Positions 20,701-28,873 of a DNA stretch of 64,000 bases are shown here, piece by piece (positions within the stretch are counted from its first letter, which is position 1; the number at the start of each line of letters is the position of its first letter). Source of the DNA: Cylindrospermum sp. FACHB-282. GTDB lineage: Bacteria > Cyanobacteriota > Cyanobacteriia > Cyanobacteriales > Nostocaceae. The translations under genes and the position numbers were made by a program. The notes beneath the pieces are model-generated. The model was not told the DNA's origin and made no database searches. It saw only the letters and a list, made by a program, of their open reading frames with translations. The DNA lies in contig NZ_JACJRJ010000014.1 in assembly GCF_014697195.1 (NCBI RefSeq), positions 59,479 to 123,478 of the forward strand, read 5' to 3'.

Positions 20701-22360
20701 TTTGACAGAAAGTCCTGTGGACTTAAAGCTTGACCCAACTCGCCGTCCTAACGCCATTATGCTCGTCAACGGTGAAAAAATCGGGCGTGGCACAACTAAT
20801 AATTATCGAGACGTAGAGAAAGGGCTGATTTTAGCTACCAATTTGCCTGTGTATGTTAAAGGTGACTTTAATAAACACACCCAAGAAGAGTTCACAGGAG
20901 CAGGAGGCACGCTGGATGATAATTGGGTCAATTTCTATACTCGCACAAAAGCACAGCGCAATGTTAATTTTGCCTGCCGTCCCGGAGACACAAGGCTGCA
21001 AAATTGCACAATCGGCGACGACTGGCGACCTGCCTCTGTGTTGGCAGATTCTATCACTTTGCTCTCTAATAACTTTAGGTTGGGCTTCCGCAATGAAGGA
21101 GACTATGACCTAAACAATAACCTGGGGGATGGTACTTCCATTGACGGGTTTAAAAATAATGGCTTTTTTGCTAATGCCTACGTCACCAATGCTGGTTGGT
21201 ATGACACCAGTACTAATTTTCCTAAGGATCTAGAGCCTACTATTACAATTCAATTACAGACTTTTCAAGGTAGTTCCTACCTCAACAACTTTGTTACACC
21301 AATTCAGCGACGGATAAATGCCCCAGAGTATTTAATGGAAGTTTGTCTGAAAATACCTGTATCTGCGTGTAATCAAACAACAGATTGGCAAGTTAAGCCA
21401 TCCGCATCTGCAAACTCATGGAATATTACTGGTGGCATTGTAGATAAAGTCCCATCAACAGACTTAGAGTCGGGTACAACGGCTACTCCTGCGGCTACAG
21501 CATATCAAATCTATCCCCGTCGGGTTGCTTTTGAGCGCAACAACGGCGCATTGGTTTTGTCTGGTGGTCAACCTGTTTTCTTGGGCATCAAGGCTGGAAA
21601 AGTAGCTAAATTCCCCTTTAGTACTTTTAACAGTAGTAGTAAACCTGACTCAAAAGTCAACGCCCTATGGTTCAAAACAACTACCGCAAATGATGCTAAT
21701 ACCCCTCCAAAGCTTGCCGAACCCTTAACTGGCACCACAAATAATCCGCGTTTAGTGCCAGTTTGGCAAAATCAAATCCCAATTGGTACTAATGAAAGTA
21801 CGGTTACTAATATAGGTCCTGGCGCCTCAAATGTACACAACAACTGGCTGCAAATAGCGACCGAAACTACTTTCAACTTAGCAGCCGCAGCTGGAGATAA
21901 CCCCGCTGTTGCAGATGTGGGACCCTCTCGTAGCGAATCTAATGGTGGTCTACAAAACTTTGTGGGCTTTATGGAGAACTGGAACCCAACTGGAGCAACA
22001 ACCGCTGCTATTAAAGCCAGGATTAGCGGTTCCTTCATTCAGGTTAAACGAAGTGCCTATGCCACTGCACCATTTAACTCATCATTGTCAGCCAGTTTTT
22101 ACCCGATTGTAGGTAACGCTAACAAAACTCCTTTCTATCTAGCTCCAACACGTCAGTGGGGTTATGATGTGGCGCTGCTGTCTCAGTCGCCTGATTTGTT
22201 TGCTCAGAAGTTGGTGACCATACCAGATGATCTGCCAGATGAGTACTTGCGAGAAGTTGGTCGAGATGACAAATGGGTAACAACTTTGTTGTGTGCTAGG
22301 ACAACTGAAGCTGGTACTCCTTATGCGATTGACCAAGATCAACGTCCTGGCTGCTCATAA
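17798..22360 (+). CDS. hpsA: hormogonium polysaccharide biosynthesis protein HpsA
   Basis: HpsA is the first gene product of the hps locus, which makes the polysaccharide needed for hormogonium gliding. From ATG 17798 (AGGGA just upstream) it has 1520 residues; the frame is open 18 codons further back to a TTG. A basic leader of about 45 residues precedes one hydrophobic helix, GFVLPTVAMVSLVVVLLTAA (about 47-66), then FERSKNATNVRVNETALNAA and TPAIDRARAKLNKL. This resembles the start of a PilX-like minor pilin. The remaining 1400 residues are Asn/Thr/Pro-rich with low charge, as in surface proteins. No catalytic motif is visible. It probably sits in the envelope, anchored by the single helix, and may form part of the polysaccharide-secreting pilus-like apparatus. 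Confidence 0.9.
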   Translation: MSRIRQLVKAFTKLFKQISKQSLSAIKKQIIWLLRTLFAPNRRRGSGNAGFVLPTVAMVSLVVVLLTAAILFRSFERSKNATNVRVNETALNAATPAIDRARAKLNKLFQDGRLPRATPTDIALTNTLVNNIDEYTFGDETKLTVIQGANSLQTAWRYPVDTDNNGKFDSYTLYGIYYKNPPTSNNQYERARNPLEARTPPMTYGDVSGDCGDTLGTSATLVGSNDWFKIGNKLKKAFFVYTATVPITDISTKTVDYELYKGSKSFSALEYQQDRVQLPLVNNAVIYEDDIDLTPGTPFRLNGRIFTNSNFLTGTGSGNTIRLYQVSSKESCFYEADNAKIVVGGNLAAGGVVDKNDSNTATQVDLFNKGQATDPGTSSLAKSTIPSSNQANLIAYNSLAYVQRLNRLVEAQMAFAVSADPSEVKTGIQQQKDKVGLASYTPEEEAEFRRQQLELYFKKRTRRVPYKEVAFGGDALGSYTSTSPLQGSGDTLRPIDSWVYPTNPTDGETGTGYTTLALNISGDKLIPSATEPIKLQKTYSGREQLLGDRVLVGNNLPQLWWDTNKNKFVGPNTQDTQDITAIKWDSGEAPRTRRSRVEILADLGSTDRDKDWELAAAKVPTSLQDPVGGLRVVTGAGIYLPRDYTTTGSGTDPTFATVTDPPVLTNPGLRIWSDMMPVASNEAATNAINVATAITLPNNNTPYLRMRATAVYHYKSASYSATTPRPIACVSSYYDPTNQAKARNRTGLVDVSAVSPFSLPGDGTNAGNSNNGIVYAPPDKTESNYQDLLNYQAELRYPNGRLVNKPLQDALAKLAANRTISEQSAIDAEICALQILDASIAVAGTPPIPHGAIRETAFLDGRQVKAIHKDVSTSTPGVETFTNASGINGNLTGTVANVPAPPDYDLLKQDRQPLEIRATEINIGLLRTTTIGGGTPAQEYLLPNSGIIYATRNDALLDLSASGTQSQILTESPVDLKLDPTRRPNAIMLVNGEKIGRGTTNNYRDVEKGLILATNLPVYVKGDFNKHTQEEFTGAGGTLDDNWVNFYTRTKAQRNVNFACRPGDTRLQNCTIGDDWRPASVLADSITLLSNNFRLGFRNEGDYDLNNNLGDGTSIDGFKNNGFFANAYVTNAGWYDTSTNFPKDLEPTITIQLQTFQGSSYLNNFVTPIQRRINAPEYLMEVCLKIPVSACNQTTDWQVKPSASANSWNITGGIVDKVPSTDLESGTTATPAATAYQIYPRRVAFERNNGALVLSGGQPVFLGIKAGKVAKFPFSTFNSSSKPDSKVNALWFKTTTANDANTPPKLAEPLTGTTNNPRLVPVWQNQIPIGTNESTVTNIGPGASNVHNNWLQIATETTFNLAAAAGDNPAVADVGPSRSESNGGLQNFVGFMENWNPTGATTAAIKARISGSFIQVKRSAYATAPFNSSLSASFYPIVGNANKTPFYLAPTRQWGYDVALLSQSPDLFAQKLVTIPDDLPDEYLREVGRDDKWVTTLLCARTTEAGTPYAIDQDQRPGCS

Positions 22361-22384
22361 ACTATCAGAATTTGGTGATAAGCA

Positions 22385-23089
22385 ATGATTCAGCGCAAAC
22401 AACAACAAAGCCCCTCTAGTGATGATTCTGGTTTTACGATTATTGAGTCTCTGGTAGCAATACTTGTGGTTGGGATTCTACTAACAGCGATCGCACCAGT
22501 AATTTTCTTGTCAACAGCAACCCGTGTTCAGTCTCGACGGGTGGAACTAGCAACTCAAGCCGCAAAAACATACATTGAGGGCATTCGGACTGGATTAATT
22601 ACGACACCAAGCACAGTTACTGTATTAGATGTAGCAACCCAGGATTCTCCCAGAAGTGTTGCAAATAACCCAGGCGACTATTTAATTAACCTGACAAATA
22701 TGCCTGTCCCTACATCAGCAACTGGTTTGTACTGCTTTAAGAAGGATGGCACTATTAGTGATTCAAATTGTACAGACAATCTGTTTTACATTCAGGCTCG
22801 TCGAATTAGCGTCACGACTGCTGCTGAGACAGATACAAATAAGTTGTTACTGGCAGGTTACCGTCTGGGAATTCGGGTTTACAGGTCAGATGTAAATTTT
22901 GCTCAAGCAACTGCTAGTACGAGTAGTAATAAAAAAACACAAACAGCAGTCACTGGTGGATTAGGCGATCGCCAAGCGCCACTTATAGAAATGACAACAG
23001 ACATTACCAGTACTAATCGTTTCACTCCCACTACATTTACGGCTTTATGTCAACGTCTTGGTGTGGCAACCAATAAAAACTGTGATTAA
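22385..23089 (+). CDS. hpsB: hormogonium polysaccharide secretion pseudopilin HpsB
   Basis: The 234-residue protein has a class III prepilin signal: a short charged leader ending DDSG, cut before FTIIESLVAILVVGILLTAI, with glutamate at position 5 of the mature form. The C-terminal body has a pair of cysteines in YCFKKDGTISDSNC. It follows hpsA by 24 bases and should be co-transcribed. Pseudopilins of this set are processed by the type IV pilus peptidase and are required for polysaccharide export and motility in Nostoc punctiforme. Confidence 0.88.
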   Translation: MIQRKQQQSPSSDDSGFTIIESLVAILVVGILLTAIAPVIFLSTATRVQSRRVELATQAAKTYIEGIRTGLITTPSTVTVLDVATQDSPRSVANNPGDYLINLTNMPVPTSATGLYCFKKDGTISDSNCTDNLFYIQARRISVTTAAETDTNKLLLAGYRLGIRVYRSDVNFAQATASTSSNKKTQTAVTGGLGDRQAPLIEMTTDITSTNRFTPTTFTALCQRLGVATNKNCD

Positions 23090-23148
23090 AAGATGGGGAA
23101 AATTCAAGTTATTCACTAGCTGTGTATCTATAAAAGGAAGACCACCGT

Positions 23149-24162
23149 ATGATGAGGACGTTAAAATTTCTACTTAGGAGCCATCTGATACGCTCTGGGG
23201 TCGTTCAGCAAGTTGGTGGTTTTACCCTAATTGAATTGTTGGTAGGCATGGTTATGGCAGTCCTTGTAATCACGCCGTTGCTGGGATTCATGATCGACAT
23301 TATGAAAACAGACCAACAGGAGCAAGCCAAGGCAAATTCTGAACAAGAAATCCAAGCTGCACTAGATTACATTTCTCGTGATTTACAGCAAGCAATTTAT
23401 ATTTATGATAGTGCCGGAATCGATGCTATCAAAACTGAACTGCCTAACCCGACAGCTACAGATAGGGTTCCTGTACTTGTGTTTTGGAAACGAGAATTAG
23501 TTAACCAGGCAATTACAAATGCAGACAACACCTTAGATGATAGTTTTGTCTACTCATTGGTTGCTTACTATTTAATTCAAGATACCAACCCCAACCCCAC
23601 TTGGTCTAAAGCTGCTCGGATTGCCAGATGGCAAATTAAAGACGGTGTGCTAGCTACTACTGGGGGTGTACCTTGTACTGGATATCCTGACAAGAAGTAT
23701 GTTAATTCGGCTAATTGTCCTAGCTCAGGTTTTGCCCTATTTAACCTCGATGGAGTAGGGGCAATAGATGAGAAAATGAAAGCTTGGAAAAAAGCCTCGG
23801 AAATCTATACTACCGATGCCGCAGTACTTGTTGACTTTATTGATCAAACCAAAAATGACGCTACCCCAGCTGCACCCGCGGCAACATGCCCCTCTAGCCC
23901 TGCTACATGGTCACAAATATCACCGCCAGCCAGTTTTGCTGCTCTTAATCCTAATACTAGTAAAATGACCAGCTTTTATGGCTGTATCAATAAAACAGCT
24001 GATGTTACTGATGTTACTGCTATCAGGGTATTTTTACGAGGTAATGCACTTGCTCGTATTGAAAACGACGAATCTAAAATAAATTACGTTGATAGTAAAA
24101 AAACCTATTTTCCAAATGCAAGTATACAAGTCCAAAGTCGTGGATATTTGTATACCAAGTAA
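23149..24162 (+). CDS. hpsC: hormogonium polysaccharide secretion pseudopilin HpsC
   Basis: A 337-residue minor-pilin-like protein (PulJ/PilW type). The prepilin cleavage motif is QQVGG followed by FTLIELLVGMVMAVLVITPL at residues 25-44, then QANSEQEIQAALDYISRDLQQAIY, the conserved post-helix stretch of PilW-like proteins. ATG 23149 follows a good AAGGAAG site 8 bases upstream. Cysteines in TGYPDKKYVNSANC and in TCPSS suggest disulphides in the exported head. It lies 59 bases after hpsB in the same direction. A short TGATGTTACTGATGTTACTG direct repeat is present near 24000. Confidence 0.88.
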   Translation: MMRTLKFLLRSHLIRSGVVQQVGGFTLIELLVGMVMAVLVITPLLGFMIDIMKTDQQEQAKANSEQEIQAALDYISRDLQQAIYIYDSAGIDAIKTELPNPTATDRVPVLVFWKRELVNQAITNADNTLDDSFVYSLVAYYLIQDTNPNPTWSKAARIARWQIKDGVLATTGGVPCTGYPDKKYVNSANCPSSGFALFNLDGVGAIDEKMKAWKKASEIYTTDAAVLVDFIDQTKNDATPAAPAATCPSSPATWSQISPPASFAALNPNTSKMTSFYGCINKTADVTDVTAIRVFLRGNALARIENDESKINYVDSKKTYFPNASIQVQSRGYLYTK

Positions 24163-24200
24163 TTGACGATAACCACCGGATTCATCAATAGCAGCTAGTT

Positions 24201-24902
24201 ATGGAAAATTTAAGTTTGAAAATATTGTGCCTAATCGGCAGGAATAAAAAAAGTAACCAGCGATATCTAGGGACTGGATACACTGAACAGGATGCTGGCT
24301 TTAGCCTAATAGAAATGCTGGTGGTGATAGTGATGATCGGCATTCTCGGTGCGATCGCCGTTCCTAGCTGGCTGGGCTTTGTGAACCGACAGCGGATGAA
24401 TAAGGCTAATGATGCCGTTTTAGCTGCTATACAGGATGCACGGCAAACAGCTAAGAACAAAAAAATTAGCTACAGTGTTAGTTTCCGGAAAAGTAGCGTT
24501 ACCCAACCTATTGAGTTTGCTATTTATCGTACTAAGAAAGATGATGGTACTAATTTGACAGATGCTGAAATCAGCATCTGGAAACCATTAGGGGCAGATT
24601 TGGGAGTTGATTCAACCCAATTACTTGTGGGTACAAATCTGACTGGTGAAAACATTGCTACCAATGCTTCTGTATCCTCTTTAAGTACACCCCCAGCAAA
24701 AATTACCTTCGACTACATGGGCACTCTGCCGAGTGCTAACTTTGGTACAGCAGTAGCACCATCCACAGAACCACCAGGTTTAAAAATTGTGTTAGCTCCC
24801 CCTGGAGGTTCTCTATCTTCGTCTACCAGCCTAAAGCGATGCGTCATTGTGAAAACTCTCTTAGGCTCAACACTCACAGCAAAAGACGAAAAGTGCAATT
24901 AA
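24201..24902 (+). CDS. hpsD: hormogonium polysaccharide secretion pseudopilin HpsD
   Basis: A 233-residue GspH-like pseudopilin. After a 32-residue leader the cleavage site is DAG followed by FSLIEMLVVIVMIGILGAIA, with the usual glutamate 5, then VPSWLGFVNRQRMNKANDAV. It ends CVIVKTLLGSTLTAKDEKC, a pair of cysteines that could close a loop. The fold and ending are shared with HpsH at 28276. The gap to hpsC is 38 bases. A MITE copy lies between this gene and hpsE, so the downstream glycosyltransferase genes may depend on read-through or on their own promoter. Confidence 0.85.
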   Translation: MENLSLKILCLIGRNKKSNQRYLGTGYTEQDAGFSLIEMLVVIVMIGILGAIAVPSWLGFVNRQRMNKANDAVLAAIQDARQTAKNKKISYSVSFRKSSVTQPIEFAIYRTKKDDGTNLTDAEISIWKPLGADLGVDSTQLLVGTNLTGENIATNASVSSLSTPPAKITFDYMGTLPSANFGTAVAPSTEPPGLKIVLAPPGGSLSSSTSLKRCVIVKTLLGSTLTAKDEKCN

Positions 24903-25015
24903 ATAATTTAACAGCAATTCAATAAAAATCCGTAAATGTACGCTGTATCAAACTGCATATAGATAGCAAAATTAAAATATCCAGTGCAATTTCAAACTTT
25001 TATATATTCGTTTAT

Positions 25016-25178
25016 GGGACTTACGCATTGACAAAAAATGGTAAATATGATCATAGATTTTATTCATTGAAAGTCCTATAAATTGTGCGTTCCCTAACGC
25101 ACACTACGTGTAAAATGCGTAAAGAGACCCATCGAAAAAGCCTGAAAAGAGGGCACACTTGTACAGTGCGTAAGTCCT
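25016..25178. mobile_element. MITE-like dispersed repeat, copy 3, inside the hps locus
   Basis: The ends GGGACTTACGCATTG and GTGCGTAAGTCC are inverted. The interior matches copy 1 (12995-13159) almost base for base over about 100 bases, including the GTGCGT-TCCCTA-ACGCAC hairpin. It separates the pseudopilin genes hpsBCD from the glycosyltransferase genes hpsEFG. Confidence 0.82.
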
Positions 25179-25284
25179 AGTTTAGTTGCTAGTAAAAATT
25201 AGCAACAGACTACGGTGTTATGGATTTTGCCTATTGTTTGAGTATGTGAAAAAACTGCCCTGATATAAATCTTACTTTAAAGCA

Positions 25285-26262
25285 ATGAACTATTTGCTTG
25301 AATTTACTGTAGCCATACCAACTTACAACGGTGAGCATCGTTTACCTGAACTACTAGAACAACTGCGAAATCAACTTTACACAGAAAATTTTTCTTGGGA
25401 AATTATTGTTGTTGATAATAACAGCACAGATAACACAGCCGAAGTTGTTCAAAGCTATCAAAAAGATTGGCAATGTGCTTATCCCTTAAAGTACTACTTT
25501 GAAGGAAAACAGGGAGCAGGTTATGCCCGAAAAAGGGCAGTTGCAGAAGCTAAAGGCAGATTGATAGGTTTTTTAGATGATGACAATTACCCAGTATCAA
25601 ACTGGGTAGCCGCAGCTTATAGTTTTGCTCAAAAGCATCCACAGGCAGGAGCTTATGGTAGCCAAATTCACCCAGACTGGGAAGTAAAACCACCAGAAAA
25701 TTTTCAGAATATTGCTCCTTTTTTGGCAATTACAGAGCGAGGCAATTTACCGCTGCTGTATGAAGCCAAGAAAAAATTATTACCCCCTTCTGCTGGACTG
25801 GTTGTTCGCCGACAAGCCTGGTTAGAAAGTGTGCCAAATCAGTCTATTTTAACTGGTAGAGTCACTGGCAATATGCTTACTAGCGAAGACTTAGAAATGT
25901 TGTCTTATATCCAAAAAACAGGGTGGGAGATTTGGTATAACCCGGATATGGAAATTTATCACAAAATCCCAAGTATCCGGTTGCAAAAAAAATATTTAAT
26001 CCCATTTTTTCGAGGTATTGGACTTAGCCGCCATGTCACTAGAATGGTGAATATAAAACCTTGCTATAGACCAGTTGCTTTTTTAGCCTATATGTTCAAT
26101 GATTTGCGTAAAATTATCTTTCACTTACTCAAATATAGAACCAATTTACAAAGTAATTTAGTTGCAGCTTGCGAGATGCAACTGTACGTTAGTAGTCTTG
26201 TTAGCCCGTTTTACCTTTGGAAAAAAGGATATTTAAAAGTAAATAATCAAGATATTACATGA
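25285..26262 (+). CDS. hpsE: hormogonium polysaccharide glycosyltransferase HpsE
   Basis: A 325-residue GT2-family (GT-A fold) transferase. The nucleotide site runs VAIPTYNGEHRLPELLEQL near residue 9 and IIVVDNNSTDNTAEVV near residue 39, and the metal-binding motif is FLDDDN near residue 94. A long C-terminal region with LQKKYLIPFFRGIGLSRHV follows. It should add a sugar from a nucleotide donor at the cytoplasmic face. It overlaps hpsF by 4 bases (ATGA), a sign of translational coupling. HpsE and HpsF are close paralogues, evidently from a tandem duplication. Confidence 0.85.
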   Translation: MNYLLEFTVAIPTYNGEHRLPELLEQLRNQLYTENFSWEIIVVDNNSTDNTAEVVQSYQKDWQCAYPLKYYFEGKQGAGYARKRAVAEAKGRLIGFLDDDNYPVSNWVAAAYSFAQKHPQAGAYGSQIHPDWEVKPPENFQNIAPFLAITERGNLPLLYEAKKKLLPPSAGLVVRRQAWLESVPNQSILTGRVTGNMLTSEDLEMLSYIQKTGWEIWYNPDMEIYHKIPSIRLQKKYLIPFFRGIGLSRHVTRMVNIKPCYRPVAFLAYMFNDLRKIIFHLLKYRTNLQSNLVAACEMQLYVSSLVSPFYLWKKGYLKVNNQDIT

Positions 26263-27251
26263 GTGAATTAGTAATTGAAACTTTAGATATCACCGTAGCT
26301 ATTCCTACGTATAATGGGGAAAATCGTCTACCTCTACTTCTAGATAAGCTTTTCATACAGACGGGAGTAGAACATCTTAACTGGGAAATTGTCATTATAG
26401 ATAATAATAGTTCTGACAATACATCGGAGGTTATTGGGAATTACCAAAAAACGAGGGAGCTTAATTGTCCATTGAGATACTTTTTGGAAACTGAACAGGG
26501 AGCAGCTTTTGCAAGATTGCGGGCAGTACGGGAAGCTAGAGGTCAGCTGATCGCATTTTTGGATGATGATAACTTACCTGATTCTGATTGGTTAGCAGCA
26601 GCCTATACCTTTGGGACTGAGCATCCACAAGCAGGTGCGTGGAGTGGTCAAATTCATGGTGAATTTGAAGTAAAACCACCAGATAAATTTGAAAGAATAC
26701 AAGCTTTTTTAGCCATCAGAGAACATGGATCTGCTCCATATTTATTTGATCCGGATAATTTAAATCTTCCTCCAGGTGCAGCGCTAGTTGTCCGTAAACA
26801 AGCATGGTCTGAGAATGTTCCACAACGACCTGCCCTAAGTGGAAAATTACCCGGAATTCTGGTGCAGGGTGATGACTACGAACCATTGCTTTATATCCAT
26901 CATGCAGGCTGGCAAATTTGGTATAATCCTGCTATGCATACTTATCATCAAATACCACATTGGCGATTAGAAAAAGATTACTTACTAAGTCTGGCTCGTG
27001 GTTGTGGTCTGTGTATTTGCCAGCTACGTTTTATCAATGCTAAAAACTGGCAAAAACCAATAATATTTGTGAGGACTATTTTGGGCAACTTACGCCGATT
27101 GTTACAGCATCTAATTAGGTATAGAGGTAATTTGAAAAATAATTTAATTGCACTTTTTGAAATGGAATTTTACTTAGGTAGTATGATGAGTCCTTTTTAT
27201 TTATTAAAATCTTACTACCGCAGGGCTTTAATAAAGAGTAAATCCGTGTAA
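26259..27251 (+). CDS. hpsF: hormogonium polysaccharide glycosyltransferase HpsF
   Basis: A 330-residue GT2-family transferase closely related to HpsE: VAIPTYNGENRLPLLLDKL near residue 13, IIDNNSSDNTSEVI near residue 46 and FLDDDNLPDSDW near residue 99. Both share the later PPDKF/PPENF and IPHWRLEKDYLLSLARG blocks. The start overlaps the hpsE stop by 4 bases. In Nostoc punctiforme the hpsE-G group is needed for polysaccharide production and motility. Donor and acceptor sugars cannot be read from sequence. Confidence 0.83.
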   Translation: MSELVIETLDITVAIPTYNGENRLPLLLDKLFIQTGVEHLNWEIVIIDNNSSDNTSEVIGNYQKTRELNCPLRYFLETEQGAAFARLRAVREARGQLIAFLDDDNLPDSDWLAAAYTFGTEHPQAGAWSGQIHGEFEVKPPDKFERIQAFLAIREHGSAPYLFDPDNLNLPPGAALVVRKQAWSENVPQRPALSGKLPGILVQGDDYEPLLYIHHAGWQIWYNPAMHTYHQIPHWRLEKDYLLSLARGCGLCICQLRFINAKNWQKPIIFVRTILGNLRRLLQHLIRYRGNLKNNLIALFEMEFYLGSMMSPFYLLKSYYRRALIKSKSV

Positions 27252-27254
27252 ATC

Positions 27255-28310
27255 TTGATTAAAATGATTGAAATATCCCCAAATATAACTGTAATTATAC
27301 CTGCGTATAATAGTGAAAAAACCATTAAGAGAACAATTGAATCTGTTTTAAATCAAACTGTTTCTAATTTTGAATTAATTGTAATTAATGATGGTTCACA
27401 AGACTCAACATTAGATATTATTTCACAACTTAACGATACCAGAATCAAGGTATTCTCTTTCGATAATGCTGGTGGTAATGTTAGTCGTAACCGTGGGCTA
27501 AACCTTGCAGTTGGAGAATTTGTGAGTTTTTTAGATGCAGATGACATCTGGAAGGCTGATAAGCTTGCAAGCCAGTTGATAGCTTTGCAGGAAAATCCCC
27601 AAGCGGCAGTTGCTTATAGCTGGACTGATTATATTGATGAAAACGATGAAATCGTCCTTTCAGGAACACACATTGCTGTAAATGGAGATGTTTATGAAAA
27701 CTTGCTAGTGACTAATTTTTTAGAAAATGGCTCTAACCCCTTGATTCGGAGAGAAGCTTTAATTGCATTAGGTGGCTTTGATGAATCGCTGAGTGCTGCT
27801 CAGGATTGGGATATGTGGCTGCGATTAGCCTGTAAGTTTGAGTTTGTTTGTGTACCATCTGTCCAAATCTTATACCGAATAAGTTCTAATTCAGTTTCTT
27901 CTAATCTTGTCAGGCAGGAAAAAGCCTGCTTAAAAGTGCTTGAAAGAGCCTATCAGCAAAAACCATTAGCAGTTAAGAATAATTGGCATCTCAGCCTGGC
28001 AAATTTATATAAATATCTGACATGTAAAGCTCTGCAAAAACCATTTAATCGAAGAAAAGGTCTAACAGCCGCTAGATTTTTGGCAAATTATGTCATGAAC
28101 GACTCTTCAAGGCTCCAGCGAACAAGTTTCAACTTAAAGCTATTATTAAAAATTCTCATAATCCTGGTTATACCTAGCTTGCTATACAGCATTAATAACC
28201 AGTATAAAGACAGAAGCCAAGAAAATGGAACATTCCTAAATATCTGGGTAGCTGATAACCAATTAGAAAATAAAAATGGATACCCAGGTGCATTTACTGT
28301 CTCTAGCTAA
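27255..28310 (+). CDS. hpsG: hormogonium polysaccharide glycosyltransferase HpsG
   Basis: A GT2-family transferase with VIIPAYNSEKTIKRTIESVL near residue 13, INDGSQDSTLDI near residue 44 and the FLDADDIW metal motif near residue 92. The lysine-rich C-terminal part ends with one hydrophobic stretch, LLKILIILVIPSLLYSI, which may anchor it to the membrane. TTG 27255 or ATG 27264 could be the start; either lies within a few bases of the hpsF stop. The last 35 bases are shared with the start of the next pseudopilin gene. Confidence 0.83.
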   Translation: MIKMIEISPNITVIIPAYNSEKTIKRTIESVLNQTVSNFELIVINDGSQDSTLDIISQLNDTRIKVFSFDNAGGNVSRNRGLNLAVGEFVSFLDADDIWKADKLASQLIALQENPQAAVAYSWTDYIDENDEIVLSGTHIAVNGDVYENLLVTNFLENGSNPLIRREALIALGGFDESLSAAQDWDMWLRLACKFEFVCVPSVQILYRISSNSVSSNLVRQEKACLKVLERAYQQKPLAVKNNWHLSLANLYKYLTCKALQKPFNRRKGLTAARFLANYVMNDSSRLQRTSFNLKLLLKILIILVIPSLLYSINNQYKDRSQENGTFLNIWVADNQLENKNGYPGAFTVSS

Positions 28311-28845
28311 CGGGAAAAATATTTTAAATCGTAACTCTAGCGGTGGCTTTACTCTGCTAGAGATGTTAGTAGTTATTTTAGCAATTGGTGTATTAGCCGC
28401 TTTGGCGATACCTAGCTGGTTGGCTTTTGTGGATACTCGCCGCCTCAACGCTGCCCAAAGCGAAGTTTACCTGGCGATGCGTCAAGCCCAAAGCCAAGCC
28501 GCTAAGGACAAATTGACTTGGCAGGCCAGTTTTCGCGAACAAAATAGCATCCTTCAATGGGCGGTTCATCCTGCTACAATCAACCCATCAGATGCTAAAT
28601 GGAATAACTTAGATTCCAATGTGCGCTTTGATGATGAAACAACTTTACAAGTGTCTAATAGCGTTAAACGCATCCAATTTGATTACAAAGGTAATGTTAG
28701 ACAACTGCCCTTAGGAAGAATCACACTATCCAGCAAATATGGTGGAAAAAGTAAGCGCTGCGTTTATGTTTCTACGATTTTAGGCGCAATGCGAACAGCA
28801 AAAGAGCGTGGTCAAGCCAACCAAAAGGGTGATTATTGTTATTAA
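28276..28845 (+). CDS. hpsH: GspH-like pseudopilin (HpsH)
   Basis: A 189-residue pseudopilin. The leader ends NSSGG, with cleavage before FTLLEMLVVILAIGVLAALA and then IPSWLAFVDTRRLNAAQSEV. It matches HpsD in the post-helix stretch and ends with a C...C pair (CVYVSTILGAMRTAKERGQ then YC). The only ATG before the prepilin motif is 28276, which lies inside hpsG, so the 35-base overlap is real. The set of four pseudopilins suggests a tip or plug assembly for the pilus-like secretion machine. The letter H is assigned from gene order. Confidence 0.75.
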   Translation: MDTQVHLLSLANGKNILNRNSSGGFTLLEMLVVILAIGVLAALAIPSWLAFVDTRRLNAAQSEVYLAMRQAQSQAAKDKLTWQASFREQNSILQWAVHPATINPSDAKWNNLDSNVRFDDETTLQVSNSVKRIQFDYKGNVRQLPLGRITLSSKYGGKSKRCVYVSTILGAMRTAKERGQANQKGDYCY

Positions 28846-28873
28846 GCTATTTTTCAGCTAAACAAGGCATTGT

